Of a stretch of DNA of 64,000 nt, positions 21,030-29,535 are shown one piece after another. Location: contig JALHMC010000012.1 in NCBI GenBank assembly GCA_022844225.1, positions 25,992-89,991 on the forward strand, given 5' to 3'. The stretch's first letter is position 1, and every line of letters starts with the position of its first letter. The stretch is from Hyphomicrobiaceae bacterium. Lineage in GTDB: Bacteria; Pseudomonadota; Alphaproteobacteria; Rhizobiales; Hyphomicrobiaceae. A program made the position numbers and the translations under genes. The notes below the pieces were generated by a model. It made no database searches, was not told where the DNA came from, and was given only the letters and a program-made list of their open reading frames with translations.

Positions 21030-21484
21030 ACGGCCGTTTGCAGCGCAACGACGGAACCGACTCGCGATGCGTGCTTCTGGCCCGGACCGACGAGTGCAGT
21101 CCATCTTGCCGATGCTCGAAGCTGAGGGGCAAGCTGCCAGTCGTCGATCGACTGGCGGCTGCTGAGGGTGGACCGTCCGCCGCCGGAGGCTGAGCCAATG
21201 CTCGAGTCTGACCCTGATCGGACTCAGTGCCGGGGATCAACACCCGTGTGGCACAATCGTAGGGCACGGCGGCCAGCGACGTGCGCACTGCAGCAACCTC
21301 AGTTCTGACAGGGCTCGGAAGCGATGGCAGCTCGTCACCCGAGACCGCCTCCGTTCTCACATCCGAAGACAGGGACGATGATCAGACGGCGTATGCTCTC
21401 GGTGTACGTTCCTTGGCACGTGCCGAGGAAACGCAGCAAGCTCGCCGAAATTGCCGGGCTGGGATTGGGGCGTCCGCCCGACGG

Positions 21485-21928
21485 CTATTCTGCGTGCGCG
21501 ATTCGCTTTCCGGTTATCATCGCGTCGGGTAGTGCATCGAGCCCCCCCTCCAGTAATGAGACCTCGATACCAGCGGACTGGAGTACCAAAGCGGCCCCGT
21601 GGGCCCGTATCCCCTTCCGACAGACTATTATGACAAGTCGATTACGCAACGTCACGACGGTCCTGTCTGCATCCTCGAAAAAACCCATGTCTAGGTCGAA
21701 CGGTGCATGGATAGTCAGGCAAGCAGGGCATCGAAGTTGCCATTGCTGGCCGTCAGCGCCAAGCCGCTCGTTGCCCATGCGCACGTCGACAATGACGGGA
21801 GATTGGCGAAGCATGCTGGGTAGCGAAGCCGCTGTGACCATTTGTAAATCGGTTGCCTGCTGCGCGCGTAGATTGCCAGAGACTAGGCAAACCGCTAGGG
21901 CTGTTACTGCTATGATATGGGCTATCAT
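21485..21928 (-). CDS. Exported rhodanese-like domain protein
   Basis: Signal peptide MIAHIIAVTALAVCLVSGNLRAQQ; SPVIVDVRMGNE...RLVIIVCRKGIRAHGAALVLQSAGIEVSLLEGGLDAL. Confidence 0.75.
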   Translation of the reverse strand: MIAHIIAVTALAVCLVSGNLRAQQATDLQMVTAASLPSMLRQSPVIVDVRMGNERLGADGQQWQLRCPACLTIHAPFDLDMGFFEDADRTVVTLRNRLVIIVCRKGIRAHGAALVLQSAGIEVSLLEGGLDALPDAMITGKRIAHAE

Positions 21929-22107
21929 TTCGTTTTATTCGGCGGTTCAGATTTCGGTTGCCGGCTAAAATCCGCCCCGCTGTGCCAGGTGGGTTTCATT
22001 AGCCATCGTGGTAGAGCGCGCCCCTCCCGCACGAGGGACCGCAGCTGCCGCTTACGGAGGTCTGCGCCGGGCTGGGCTCCGGGTGACAAACGGTTGATCG
22101 CAAGCAC

Positions 22108-22581
22108 CTATTGCTGCGGTATCCGCGTGATGCTCGTGGGTCCCATGGCAGTGAACTGAACAATCACCTCGCCATCCTTCGCCCAGGCGAAATGGGGGTG
22201 CTTCGAGGGATGGGAGAAGAACGTGCCGGCCGGGTAGGCCTCCAGCTTGGTCTCATCCCAACGCTCACCCACGCCGTAGTAGTACGTGCCGGAAAGGACG
22301 ACAGCAGTCCGCCAGGCGTCAGGGCGCCAGCTCGGCATCACCTTGGTCCCTTTCGCGAACTTCGCCCTCATGACGAAGACGCCGGGCTTAGCCGGGTCGC
22401 CGAACAGGACCACGGTCTCTGGCCCGGTGCCACCCGGCGCGGCCTTGTATTCCATCTGATGTGGCAGCTTGACGATCGACGCCGCTTCTTGGGCCAGGGT
22501 CGGTAGCGCCCCGGCGAGTGGAAACGAGGCGAGGCTCACTGTCACCACCGACATGCAAGCTCCAAGGCTCATCGTGGTCAT
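22108..22581 (-). CDS. Exported cupin-domain protein
   Basis: Leader MTTMSLGACMSVVTVSLASFPLAGALPTLAQ; FVMRAKFAKGTKVMPSWRPDAWRTAVVLSGTYYYGVGERWDE...YPAGTFFSHPSKHPHFAWAKDGEVIVQ. Confidence 0.78.
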   Translation of the reverse strand: MTTMSLGACMSVVTVSLASFPLAGALPTLAQEAASIVKLPHQMEYKAAPGGTGPETVVLFGDPAKPGVFVMRAKFAKGTKVMPSWRPDAWRTAVVLSGTYYYGVGERWDETKLEAYPAGTFFSHPSKHPHFAWAKDGEVIVQFTAMGPTSITRIPQQ

Positions 22582-22811
22582 GCCAGGGTATCTCCTCTGA
22601 TGCAGACTCTTCCCGCTTCGAGCCGGCAAAGCCATTCGCGCCGGCTCAGTAGCAGCAGCATGGTTTCGCGGCCCCCGTAGCGAGGCGGCACCGAGGAAAC
22701 GCCGAGAAAGTTCCGATATTGCTTCTAGCCCAAGGGGTTCCGGGTTAAGGTAGCGGACTTGCCGGTTCAGCGGCACTGTCAGCCGTCTCAAGCCTTCAGG
22801 AGCAAAGACCC

Positions 22812-23255
22812 GTGTCGGCGTTCTCACGGCGAAGTATCGTGCGCCTGGTGTGCATCAGCGCAATCTGGGTAGCGACCGGTCATGCGGTGACCGCGCAGGA
22901 AGGGCTCGCCCTGAGGGGTTACGATCCGGTGGCGTATTTCACGATCGGGAAGCCAGTACCGGGAAGCCAGGAGTTCGAACTCGTTTGGGACGAGCGGCGT
23001 TTCCGCTTCGCCAGCGCCAAGCACCTGGACTTTTTCAAAGCCGATCCGCTCCGCTATGCGCCTCAGTTCGCGAACTATTGCACTATGTCGTTGACGCGGG
23101 GCGTCCTGGTCGAGGCCAATCCCGAGCATTGGCTGATCAGCGACGGCAAGCTCTACATCTTCGCCGGACCGAACGGACCAACGCTCTTTCAGAAGGCACA
23201 AACTGAGACCCTGGCACGAGCCGAGCAGAACCGGGGCATGATTCGCAATCGCTAA
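22812..23255 (+). CDS. Exported YHS-domain protein (GTG start)
   Basis: LALRGYDPVAYFTIGKPVPGSQEFELVWDERRFRFASAKHLDFFKADPLRYAPQFANYCTMSL; typical YHS motif with N-terminal signal. Confidence 0.85.
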   Translation: MSAFSRRSIVRLVCISAIWVATGHAVTAQEGLALRGYDPVAYFTIGKPVPGSQEFELVWDERRFRFASAKHLDFFKADPLRYAPQFANYCTMSLTRGVLVEANPEHWLISDGKLYIFAGPNGPTLFQKAQTETLARAEQNRGMIRNR

Positions 23256-23277
23256 CATCTACCGGTGATCGGGCGGC

Positions 23278-25167
23278 CTAATCTTGATAGAGGCCGGCCT
23301 TGCGCAGCCCGTCGCGCAGGAGTTCGAGATCGGTGGATTGCCGCAACTTGCTGCCGAACTCTCGCGCATCGAGCGTGGGATCCTGCCGGCGGATCGCCTC
23401 TACTGCACTGGCCACTTTGTCTCTTCGGCCGAGTTGCGCATTGGCAGCCGCCATGACCACGAGGGTGAATGGTGAGCCGGCGGCGTCACGCAATGAGAGT
23501 GCAGCATGCTCCGCAGCGTCCTCGAACCGACGCGAGAGATAATAGGCAAGACCCAGCGAGAAGCGATCGATCGCATTCAAGTGCGGATCTAGCCGCTGTG
23601 CATGCTCGAGAGCCTCGATGGCAGCGACGGATTGGCCAAGCCACATCAGAATGTTGCCTCGCGCCGCAAGGGCAACCGGGTCGCTCGGATTGATTTCGAC
23701 GGCGCGATCGAGCTCGGCGAGAGCCTGCTCGTGCCGGTCATAGAGTAAGTGACCACGTCCGAGCACAACGCGAGCCCCCAGCTCGGAATTGTTGAGCTGA
23801 AGTGCCCTCGCGGCATGCTCCTCCGCTCTCTTAGCGGTGAGGTCAGGCACTTCGGCCCACCCCCACGAGAGATCGATGTGGTACGCCTCCGCCAAAGCAG
23901 CATGGGCCGGAGCATAGCCCGGCTCTTTGTCTGTCGCGCGGCGAAGGAGTGACCGAGCCTCGACGATCCCGCCTCGCGTCGGCCGCTGCAATGCCGGCCG
24001 TGCTTTCAGCACCAGGTCATACGTTTCCAGGTTTTCTGGCGGCATGTTCGCTGCGCGGCGCATTTCTGCCTCAGTGACCCGGATAGCCAGTGCCTTGACG
24101 ATTTCCGAAGTCAGCTTGTCTTGCATGGCGAAGATATCGAGTGACTGCCCTTCGAACTGCCCTGACCACAACACCTGTCCGCTCGAATCCACGAGCTGCG
24201 AAGATAGGCGAATGCGATCGCTGGTCCGACGCACGGTTCCTTCGACCTGATAGCGAACCATCAAAGCACTGGCGATCTCACTTGGACTGGCCGGCTTGCT
24301 CTTGAACCGAGCAACGGCATTCCATGACATCACGGTCAGAGCCGAGAATCTGCCGAGCGCTGTGATGACGTCTTGTGTGACGCCATCGGCGAAATACGCG
24401 GAGGCGGCAGCGTCCCCGGTAAAGGTGAACGGTACGATGGCGATCGTCGGCTTGCCGCCAGTGCTCAGTGGTGCCGGAGCGGACCTACTTGGCCCGGTTA
24501 TGCGGGGGAGCACATAGCTGCCCAGAACCGCCACGATCAACAATGCCAGCGCGCACAGGCCTATCAGGCGATGGACGTGTTGGTGTCCGCGAAGCCGATC
24601 TGCAACCGCCGCACACAGGGCTCGAAGTTGGGCTAACATCACCCTTCGCCACACGCGCTCCGTACGAAGCAGCCCGCCACCAAACGGGGCAGGTGTCGCC
24701 ATGCGAAGATCCCTCAGACCTGACGATGTGTGCGACGCGACCGGCTCGCCTTGCAAGACTGCTCCCGTCGAGGCGACGGTGTCAGCCGCCGCAACCGCCC
24801 CTGGAGCGACTTCACTTGCAGATGCCTGCGCGACGGAGATATCGAAGCGATACCCACGGCGAGGTACGGTCCTGATGAGGCGTGGACCGTCCTCGCCCAG
24901 TGCGCGTCTCAGCTCGCCAATGACCTGAACGAGAGCATCGTCCGTAACGGTGACCTCTGGCCATACAGCAGCGAACAGGTCCTCTTTTGAGACAAGCCGC
25001 CGGTCATTCTCCGCTAGGAAGTGAAGGACGGAAAAAGCTTTCGGACGCAGCTCGATGTCCCTGCCTTCGCAGATGAGAGCGCCTCGACCGAGATCGAGAA
25101 CATACCGATCAAAAATAAGGCGCTTGCAGCGCACCGGCATCGCCTGATCTGCGCGGTCCGTGTTCAT
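23278..25167 (-). CDS. Winged-helix (OmpR/CadC-type) DNA-binding, transmembrane, TolB-like/TPR protein
   Basis: IELRPKAFSVLHFLAENDRRLVSKEDLFAAVWPEVTVTDDALVQVIGELRRALGEDGPRLIRTVPRRGYRFD; TM LIGLCALALLIVAVLGSYVLP; TolB-like IAIVPFTFTGDAAASAYFADGVTQDVITAL; C-terminal TPRs. Confidence 0.88.
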   Translation of the reverse strand: MNTDRADQAMPVRCKRLIFDRYVLDLGRGALICEGRDIELRPKAFSVLHFLAENDRRLVSKEDLFAAVWPEVTVTDDALVQVIGELRRALGEDGPRLIRTVPRRGYRFDISVAQASASEVAPGAVAAADTVASTGAVLQGEPVASHTSSGLRDLRMATPAPFGGGLLRTERVWRRVMLAQLRALCAAVADRLRGHQHVHRLIGLCALALLIVAVLGSYVLPRITGPSRSAPAPLSTGGKPTIAIVPFTFTGDAAASAYFADGVTQDVITALGRFSALTVMSWNAVARFKSKPASPSEIASALMVRYQVEGTVRRTSDRIRLSSQLVDSSGQVLWSGQFEGQSLDIFAMQDKLTSEIVKALAIRVTEAEMRRAANMPPENLETYDLVLKARPALQRPTRGGIVEARSLLRRATDKEPGYAPAHAALAEAYHIDLSWGWAEVPDLTAKRAEEHAARALQLNNSELGARVVLGRGHLLYDRHEQALAELDRAVEINPSDPVALAARGNILMWLGQSVAAIEALEHAQRLDPHLNAIDRFSLGLAYYLSRRFEDAAEHAALSLRDAAGSPFTLVVMAAANAQLGRRDKVASAVEAIRRQDPTLDAREFGSKLRQSTDLELLRDGLRKAGLYQD

Positions 25168-25699
25168 ATGTCCTTGCGTCCGATGTTGAACTGTCCCCAT
25201 TCGGAGACCCAACGGCACCAATCCTTCCACCGGTTAGCAGTTCTTTGTCGGCCGAATGGAGTGCTGCGGTCAAGGTCAACTGCGCTCAGGCGCAGCGAAC
25301 GTGCGATAGTGAACTGCGAAACCTCGCCCATGACGTGATGCCTATGGTGTGCGCTCAGGGTCAAAACTTATGATCTGCAAGTTGAGCATGGGCGGTGCGA
25401 TATAGGATCTAAAGCGGACGCCATCGGTCGGAATCCAACTCCGTCGTGCTGCACTCCACCGGATTTCGCTCGGCCCGACTACCGACTTGATGTGCATGGG
25501 AAAGCACACGTCGCCTGATCGTCCGTGGTTCGGGTCGTCTGCAGCTGGCCCCAAGCCGAACTCCCCTCCACGGCTGCTCCCGGATGCACCTCTGCCATAG
25601 CCTTCCACTCATATCAGTCGCGGAAGGTTCGACCGGTCAACGTCCGCTCCCCCCGCATCTCCACCGTCATGCCCGCAGCGGGCATTGCACCCCGCCGCA

Positions 25700-27217
25700 C
25701 TATCGCGTGGTGATGACGAAGTCGGTGTTGGGGCCGGTTTCGCCGAGGCCGAAGTCGGAGACGATGATCGAGGCGCCTGGCCACAGGCGCTCGCTCAGTA
25801 GCTGACGAACGTCGGCTGGGAGATCGATGCGGTCGAGGGCGTTCGACGGCGAGGCCCCGGGGCGTGCTGAGCCCGACGCCGATCGCGTGGCGGTGTCGCC
25901 GCCGCTGGTCGGGACCGAGACGACGACCCAGCGCATCTCCGCGTCGCCGAATTCCTCGATGGCCGTGTAGACGTGGGTGCCCAGCGGGCGATCCGGATCG
26001 GCGATGGAAACCGGCGCTGCCAGGATCTCGTGGAACCCCTGGCGGACGTAGACCTGCCCGGTCTGGCGAGAGACGAAAACCGAGATGGGTGATGTGGCCC
26101 TGCGGGCGAGGGTCAACTCATCGTTGGCCGCCTCCGAAGCCTCGTCGGCCTCGCGGGCGGCGCGAGCGGCTGAAAACGCCTCGCTGGAGGTGATGGCCTC
26201 GATCCGCTTCAGCTTCTCGTGTGCCTCGCGCGCCGCCTCGACGCCTGCCGCCGCATCGCGAATGCGTGCGAGCACGGCTGCTTCGCCGGACTCGGTCTGG
26301 ACCGTGGCCATGCCGAGATTCTCGAGCGCGAGGTGCTCCTCGGCCTCGGCCAGAATGCTTGCCGACGCCCTCAAAGCGGCGGCGGCACGATGCGCTTCCG
26401 CCGACTTCGCCTGGGCGAGATCGTAGGCGGGCTTGACGGCCTTGGCCGCCTCGGACTTCGCCGCGGTCGCCTCCGCCAGACGAAGCTCGGCGGCCTGGAA
26501 CGGCAGCAGCGCGCGGTTTTCTCCACCGCCAATGCCATCTGCCGTCGCGGCCACCTTGACCAGCGAAGCCACACGCGGCTGCGGGGCTTTCATGGGAGCC
26601 GGCAGTCGCGGATGTGCGAAACCGACCGGCGTCACGCTAGAGGGCGAGACCACGACACGCATGCCGATACGCCCCATCGACCACAGCGACGAGGCAAAGG
26701 CGCGCGGCAGCCGGATGCAGCCATGCGAGGCGCGATACCCGGGCAGATGGCCCTCGTGCAGCGCGATGCCCGACCACGTCAGGCGCTGCATGAATGGCAT
26801 CGGCGCATTCGAGTAGAGGTTGGACTCGTGATAGCGATTGCGCTGCAGGATGCTGAAGACGCCGGGCGGAGTCGAATGCCCGGGCTTGCCGCTGGAGATG
26901 CGAGAGCCGGAGATCCGACCGCGAGGGCCGTAGACGTCGATCCTCTGGTCGGCGATGGAGACCACCGTGATCAGCGGTTCCGGCGGGCCGGGCCGAGACG
27001 TAGCGCCGATAGGAGATCGCGACTCGCGGGATCTCTGGGTTGCATCGACCGTGCCCGTCGATGCGGCCAGCCAGAGGGCCGCAGCCGAAACCGTGATTGC
27101 CGATCGAGCGCTCGCCCGCAGAAAGGACCGAAATTCGTCCGAACCACCCACGACAACACCCCCTACGCCACCAACTCCGTCGCGCGCGCCGAAACGTCTC
27201 GCGCACACGAACATCAT
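25700..27217 (-). CDS. L,D-transpeptidase (YkuD) family protein
   Basis: ITVVSIADQRIDVYGPRGRISGSRISSGKPGHSTPPGVFSILQ...ALHEGHLPGYRASHGCIRLPRAFASSLW; catalytic HGCIRLP. Confidence 0.9.
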   Translation of the reverse strand: MMFVCARRFGARDGVGGVGGVVVGGSDEFRSFLRASARSAITVSAAALWLAASTGTVDATQRSRESRSPIGATSRPGPPEPLITVVSIADQRIDVYGPRGRISGSRISSGKPGHSTPPGVFSILQRNRYHESNLYSNAPMPFMQRLTWSGIALHEGHLPGYRASHGCIRLPRAFASSLWSMGRIGMRVVVSPSSVTPVGFAHPRLPAPMKAPQPRVASLVKVAATADGIGGGENRALLPFQAAELRLAEATAAKSEAAKAVKPAYDLAQAKSAEAHRAAAALRASASILAEAEEHLALENLGMATVQTESGEAAVLARIRDAAAGVEAAREAHEKLKRIEAITSSEAFSAARAAREADEASEAANDELTLARRATSPISVFVSRQTGQVYVRQGFHEILAAPVSIADPDRPLGTHVYTAIEEFGDAEMRWVVVSVPTSGGDTATRSASGSARPGASPSNALDRIDLPADVRQLLSERLWPGASIIVSDFGLGETGPNTDFVITTR

Positions 27218-27284
27218 AGGCGGCTTGCGCTCGCGTTCCTGTACCCGTCAGGCAACAGCGACCGGCAAACGAAGGTGAGGGGGT

Positions 27285-28244
27285 TCAGTGCTCGCGATCG
27301 AGCTGGAATAGCGCGGCTTGCCGAAGAGGGTCGGCAGCTTCGCCGAACGGGGCCAGAGCGGCGAGGGCTGCGTCGACGGCCGCTGCCAGATGCTCGCGCG
27401 CCGCCTCGACGCCCGCGACAGCCACCAGCGTGGCCTTGCCGAGCGCCAGATCCTTGCCAACGGCCTTGCCGACCGTCGCCTCGTCGCCGGTGACGTCGAG
27501 CAGATCGTCCGAGATCTGGAACGCCAGGCCGATCGCCTCGCCGTAGGTGCGCGCATTCGCGATCGCCTCGGGCGAGCCACCTGCGCTGATGGCGCCGGCC
27601 TCGGCCGCGAACGCAATGAGGGCTCCGGTCTTCATGGCCTGAAGGCGGCGAACATGGTGCTCGTCGGGCAGCGCGGGCTGGCCGAGCTTCTCGGCCTCGA
27701 GATCGAGCATCTGGCCGCCGACCATGCCGGCCGGACCGGCCGCAGCTGCCATTCGCGCAACGAGGCGGGCGCGGGTCGCCGGAGGCAAGCCCGAGCCCGG
27801 CGCAGAGTCGAACGAGCCGTGGCTGGCCAGGATCTCGAATGCGAGCGTCAGAAGGGCGTCGCCGGCAAGGATAGCCGTCCATTCGTCGAACGCCTTCCAA
27901 ACCGTCGGCTGGCCGCGGCGGAGTTCATCGTTGTCCATGGCCGGCAGGTCGTCGTGGACGAGGCTGTAGGCGTGGAGGCATTCGAGAGCGGCGGCGACGT
28001 CAAGGGCGTTTGCGGCCGCCTCACGGCCCCCGAGCAACCGGGCCATCTCGAGCACGAGGAACGGTCGAAATCGCTTGCCCCCGGCCAAGACCGCATGGCG
28101 CATGGATGCCAGAAGACGCGGCGGGGTGCCGGTTACGCCGGCTTGATCCAGGTGCAGAGCCAAGCGCGCCTCGACCTCTCGTGCCGTCCGTGCGAGCCCA
28201 GCCGTAAAGAGAGAGTTGCCTGCAGCCACCATTGCGCGCTCCAT
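27285..28244 (-). CDS. ispA: Polyprenyl (farnesyl/geranyl-type) diphosphate synthase
   Basis: MRHAVLAGGKRFRPFLVLEMA...YSLVHDDLPAMDNDELRRGQPTVWKAFDE...QISDDLLDVTGDEATVGKAVGKD; both Asp-rich motifs. Confidence 0.88.
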   Translation of the reverse strand: MERAMVAAGNSLFTAGLARTAREVEARLALHLDQAGVTGTPPRLLASMRHAVLAGGKRFRPFLVLEMARLLGGREAAANALDVAAALECLHAYSLVHDDLPAMDNDELRRGQPTVWKAFDEWTAILAGDALLTLAFEILASHGSFDSAPGSGLPPATRARLVARMAAAAGPAGMVGGQMLDLEAEKLGQPALPDEHHVRRLQAMKTGALIAFAAEAGAISAGGSPEAIANARTYGEAIGLAFQISDDLLDVTGDEATVGKAVGKDLALGKATLVAVAGVEAAREHLAAAVDAALAALAPFGEAADPLRQAALFQLDREH

Positions 28245-28585
28245 TGCGCCGGGATCAGTGTCGGTCTGCCCCGGATATCGCGCGTTCCGGCGTCCCACAA
28301 TGCCTCAAAACGGGGTCCCGTCGAACGGATCTGCGCTTACCAACCTCAGGTCGTAGGGAGCGAAACTGCCCCAGCGCGTCGGATGACCGACGACGGCGGA
28401 CGAGATACGACAGAGGCGCTGGTCAGGCATCCGGAATGCCGCTATAAGCGGCGCTTCGTCCGCACCTTCCGGCCCCACGAGGGTAGTTGCGTGCGACCAA
28501 CATTCAGTCTACGCGTCATCCGACGGCTCAGCCGGTCGGGACGCCCGAACAAGGCTCTCGCGGAGAGCACCGAAGGAGCACGACA

Positions 28586-28774
28586 ATGGCTGTCCCGAGA
28601 AAGAAAACGTCGCGCATGAAGCGCGGATTCCGCCGATCGGCCGATGCGCTGTCGGCGCCGATCTACGTCGAGGACAAGGAGTCGGGCAATCTGCGCCGGC
28701 CGCATCACATCGACCTGAAGTCGGGCAAATATCGCAAGCGCCAGATTCTGGACGTGGTCAAGGCCGAGTCCTGA
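28586..28774 (+). CDS. rpmF: 50S ribosomal protein L32
   Basis: [68 protein letters not shown] upstream. Confidence 0.97.
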   Translation: MAVPRKKTSRMKRGFRRSADALSAPIYVEDKESGNLRRPHHIDLKSGKYRKRQILDVVKAES

Positions 28775-28914
28775 TCTGCCATTGCAGGTGTCGACTGGGC
28801 TCGTACGCTGGACGGGGTCGTTGCCCGGCGGATCCGCGGTACCAGTAGGGACTGGCTCGTCCAGGGTGGTGCCGACCGGATCGGTAGCCGAGGACGTCGT
28901 TAGGGGGATATCGC

Positions 28915-29331
28915 ATGTCGCTTCGTGTCATTCCGCTGCTGGTGATCTCGTTCATCGTTTACAACGTCGTCGTCCTTTTCGGTGGGGATGCCACGGCCGA
29001 GGCGATCCTGTCGCGACAGCTCTTCTCGATGCCGATGGTCAGCGGCGCCCGATGGGTGTTCACGATCGGCGACCTGATCATCCTGCTGACGATGGTGCTT
29101 CTCTTCGCCGAGCTGATCAAATCGACCTACACCTCCAGCTCGCAAATGGTGGACCATGGGCTGTCGATGATCGTTTTCATCGCCTGTCTGGTGGAGTTCC
29201 TGCTGGTGCCCAAGGCGACCTCGTCGGTTTTCTTTTTCATCCTGATCGCCGCGCTGATCGACGTCGTCGCGGGCGCCTTGATCGGAATTAGGACGGCCCG
29301 CCGCGATCTCAATCTCGGTGGCGGCGAATAG
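28915..29331 (+). CDS. Small integral membrane protein (about four TM segments), function unknown
   Basis: Hydrophobic stretches VIPLLVISFIVYNVVVLFG, WVFTIGDLIILLTMVLLFAELI, MIVFIACLVEFLLV and VFFFILIAALIDVVAGALIG. Confidence 0.75.
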   Translation: MSLRVIPLLVISFIVYNVVVLFGGDATAEAILSRQLFSMPMVSGARWVFTIGDLIILLTMVLLFAELIKSTYTSSSQMVDHGLSMIVFIACLVEFLLVPKATSSVFFFILIAALIDVVAGALIGIRTARRDLNLGGGE

Positions 29332-29535
29332 GTTGTCGCGCCGTCTCGCGTGCCGATCCTCGGACCGAGCATGGGGCCGCCCAAAAGGCGGCTCTAGTCG
29401 TTTCCAAGGCTCGTATGGGGCAGCGTTCCATTTTAGAAGTTGTTAATTCGTCATAGATACATTTCAGAAAAGGCATGCTGCCATTAGGCGGCGGCGGGCG
29501 ACCGGTGCTTTCCGAGCCGAGGGGATTCACGAGCT

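Noticed and set aside
26219-27493. 424-aa plus-strand ORF, and 27318..28619 (433 aa)
   Set aside because: Antisense to the L,D-transpeptidase and prenyl synthase genes; no family features.
28554-28585. GCTCTC-GCG-GAGAGC hairpin plus ACCGAAGGAGC before rpmF, resembling part of a glycine riboswitch
   Set aside because: Only a short local resemblance. The GAAGGAG is simply the Shine-Dalgarno, and no full aptamer is visible.
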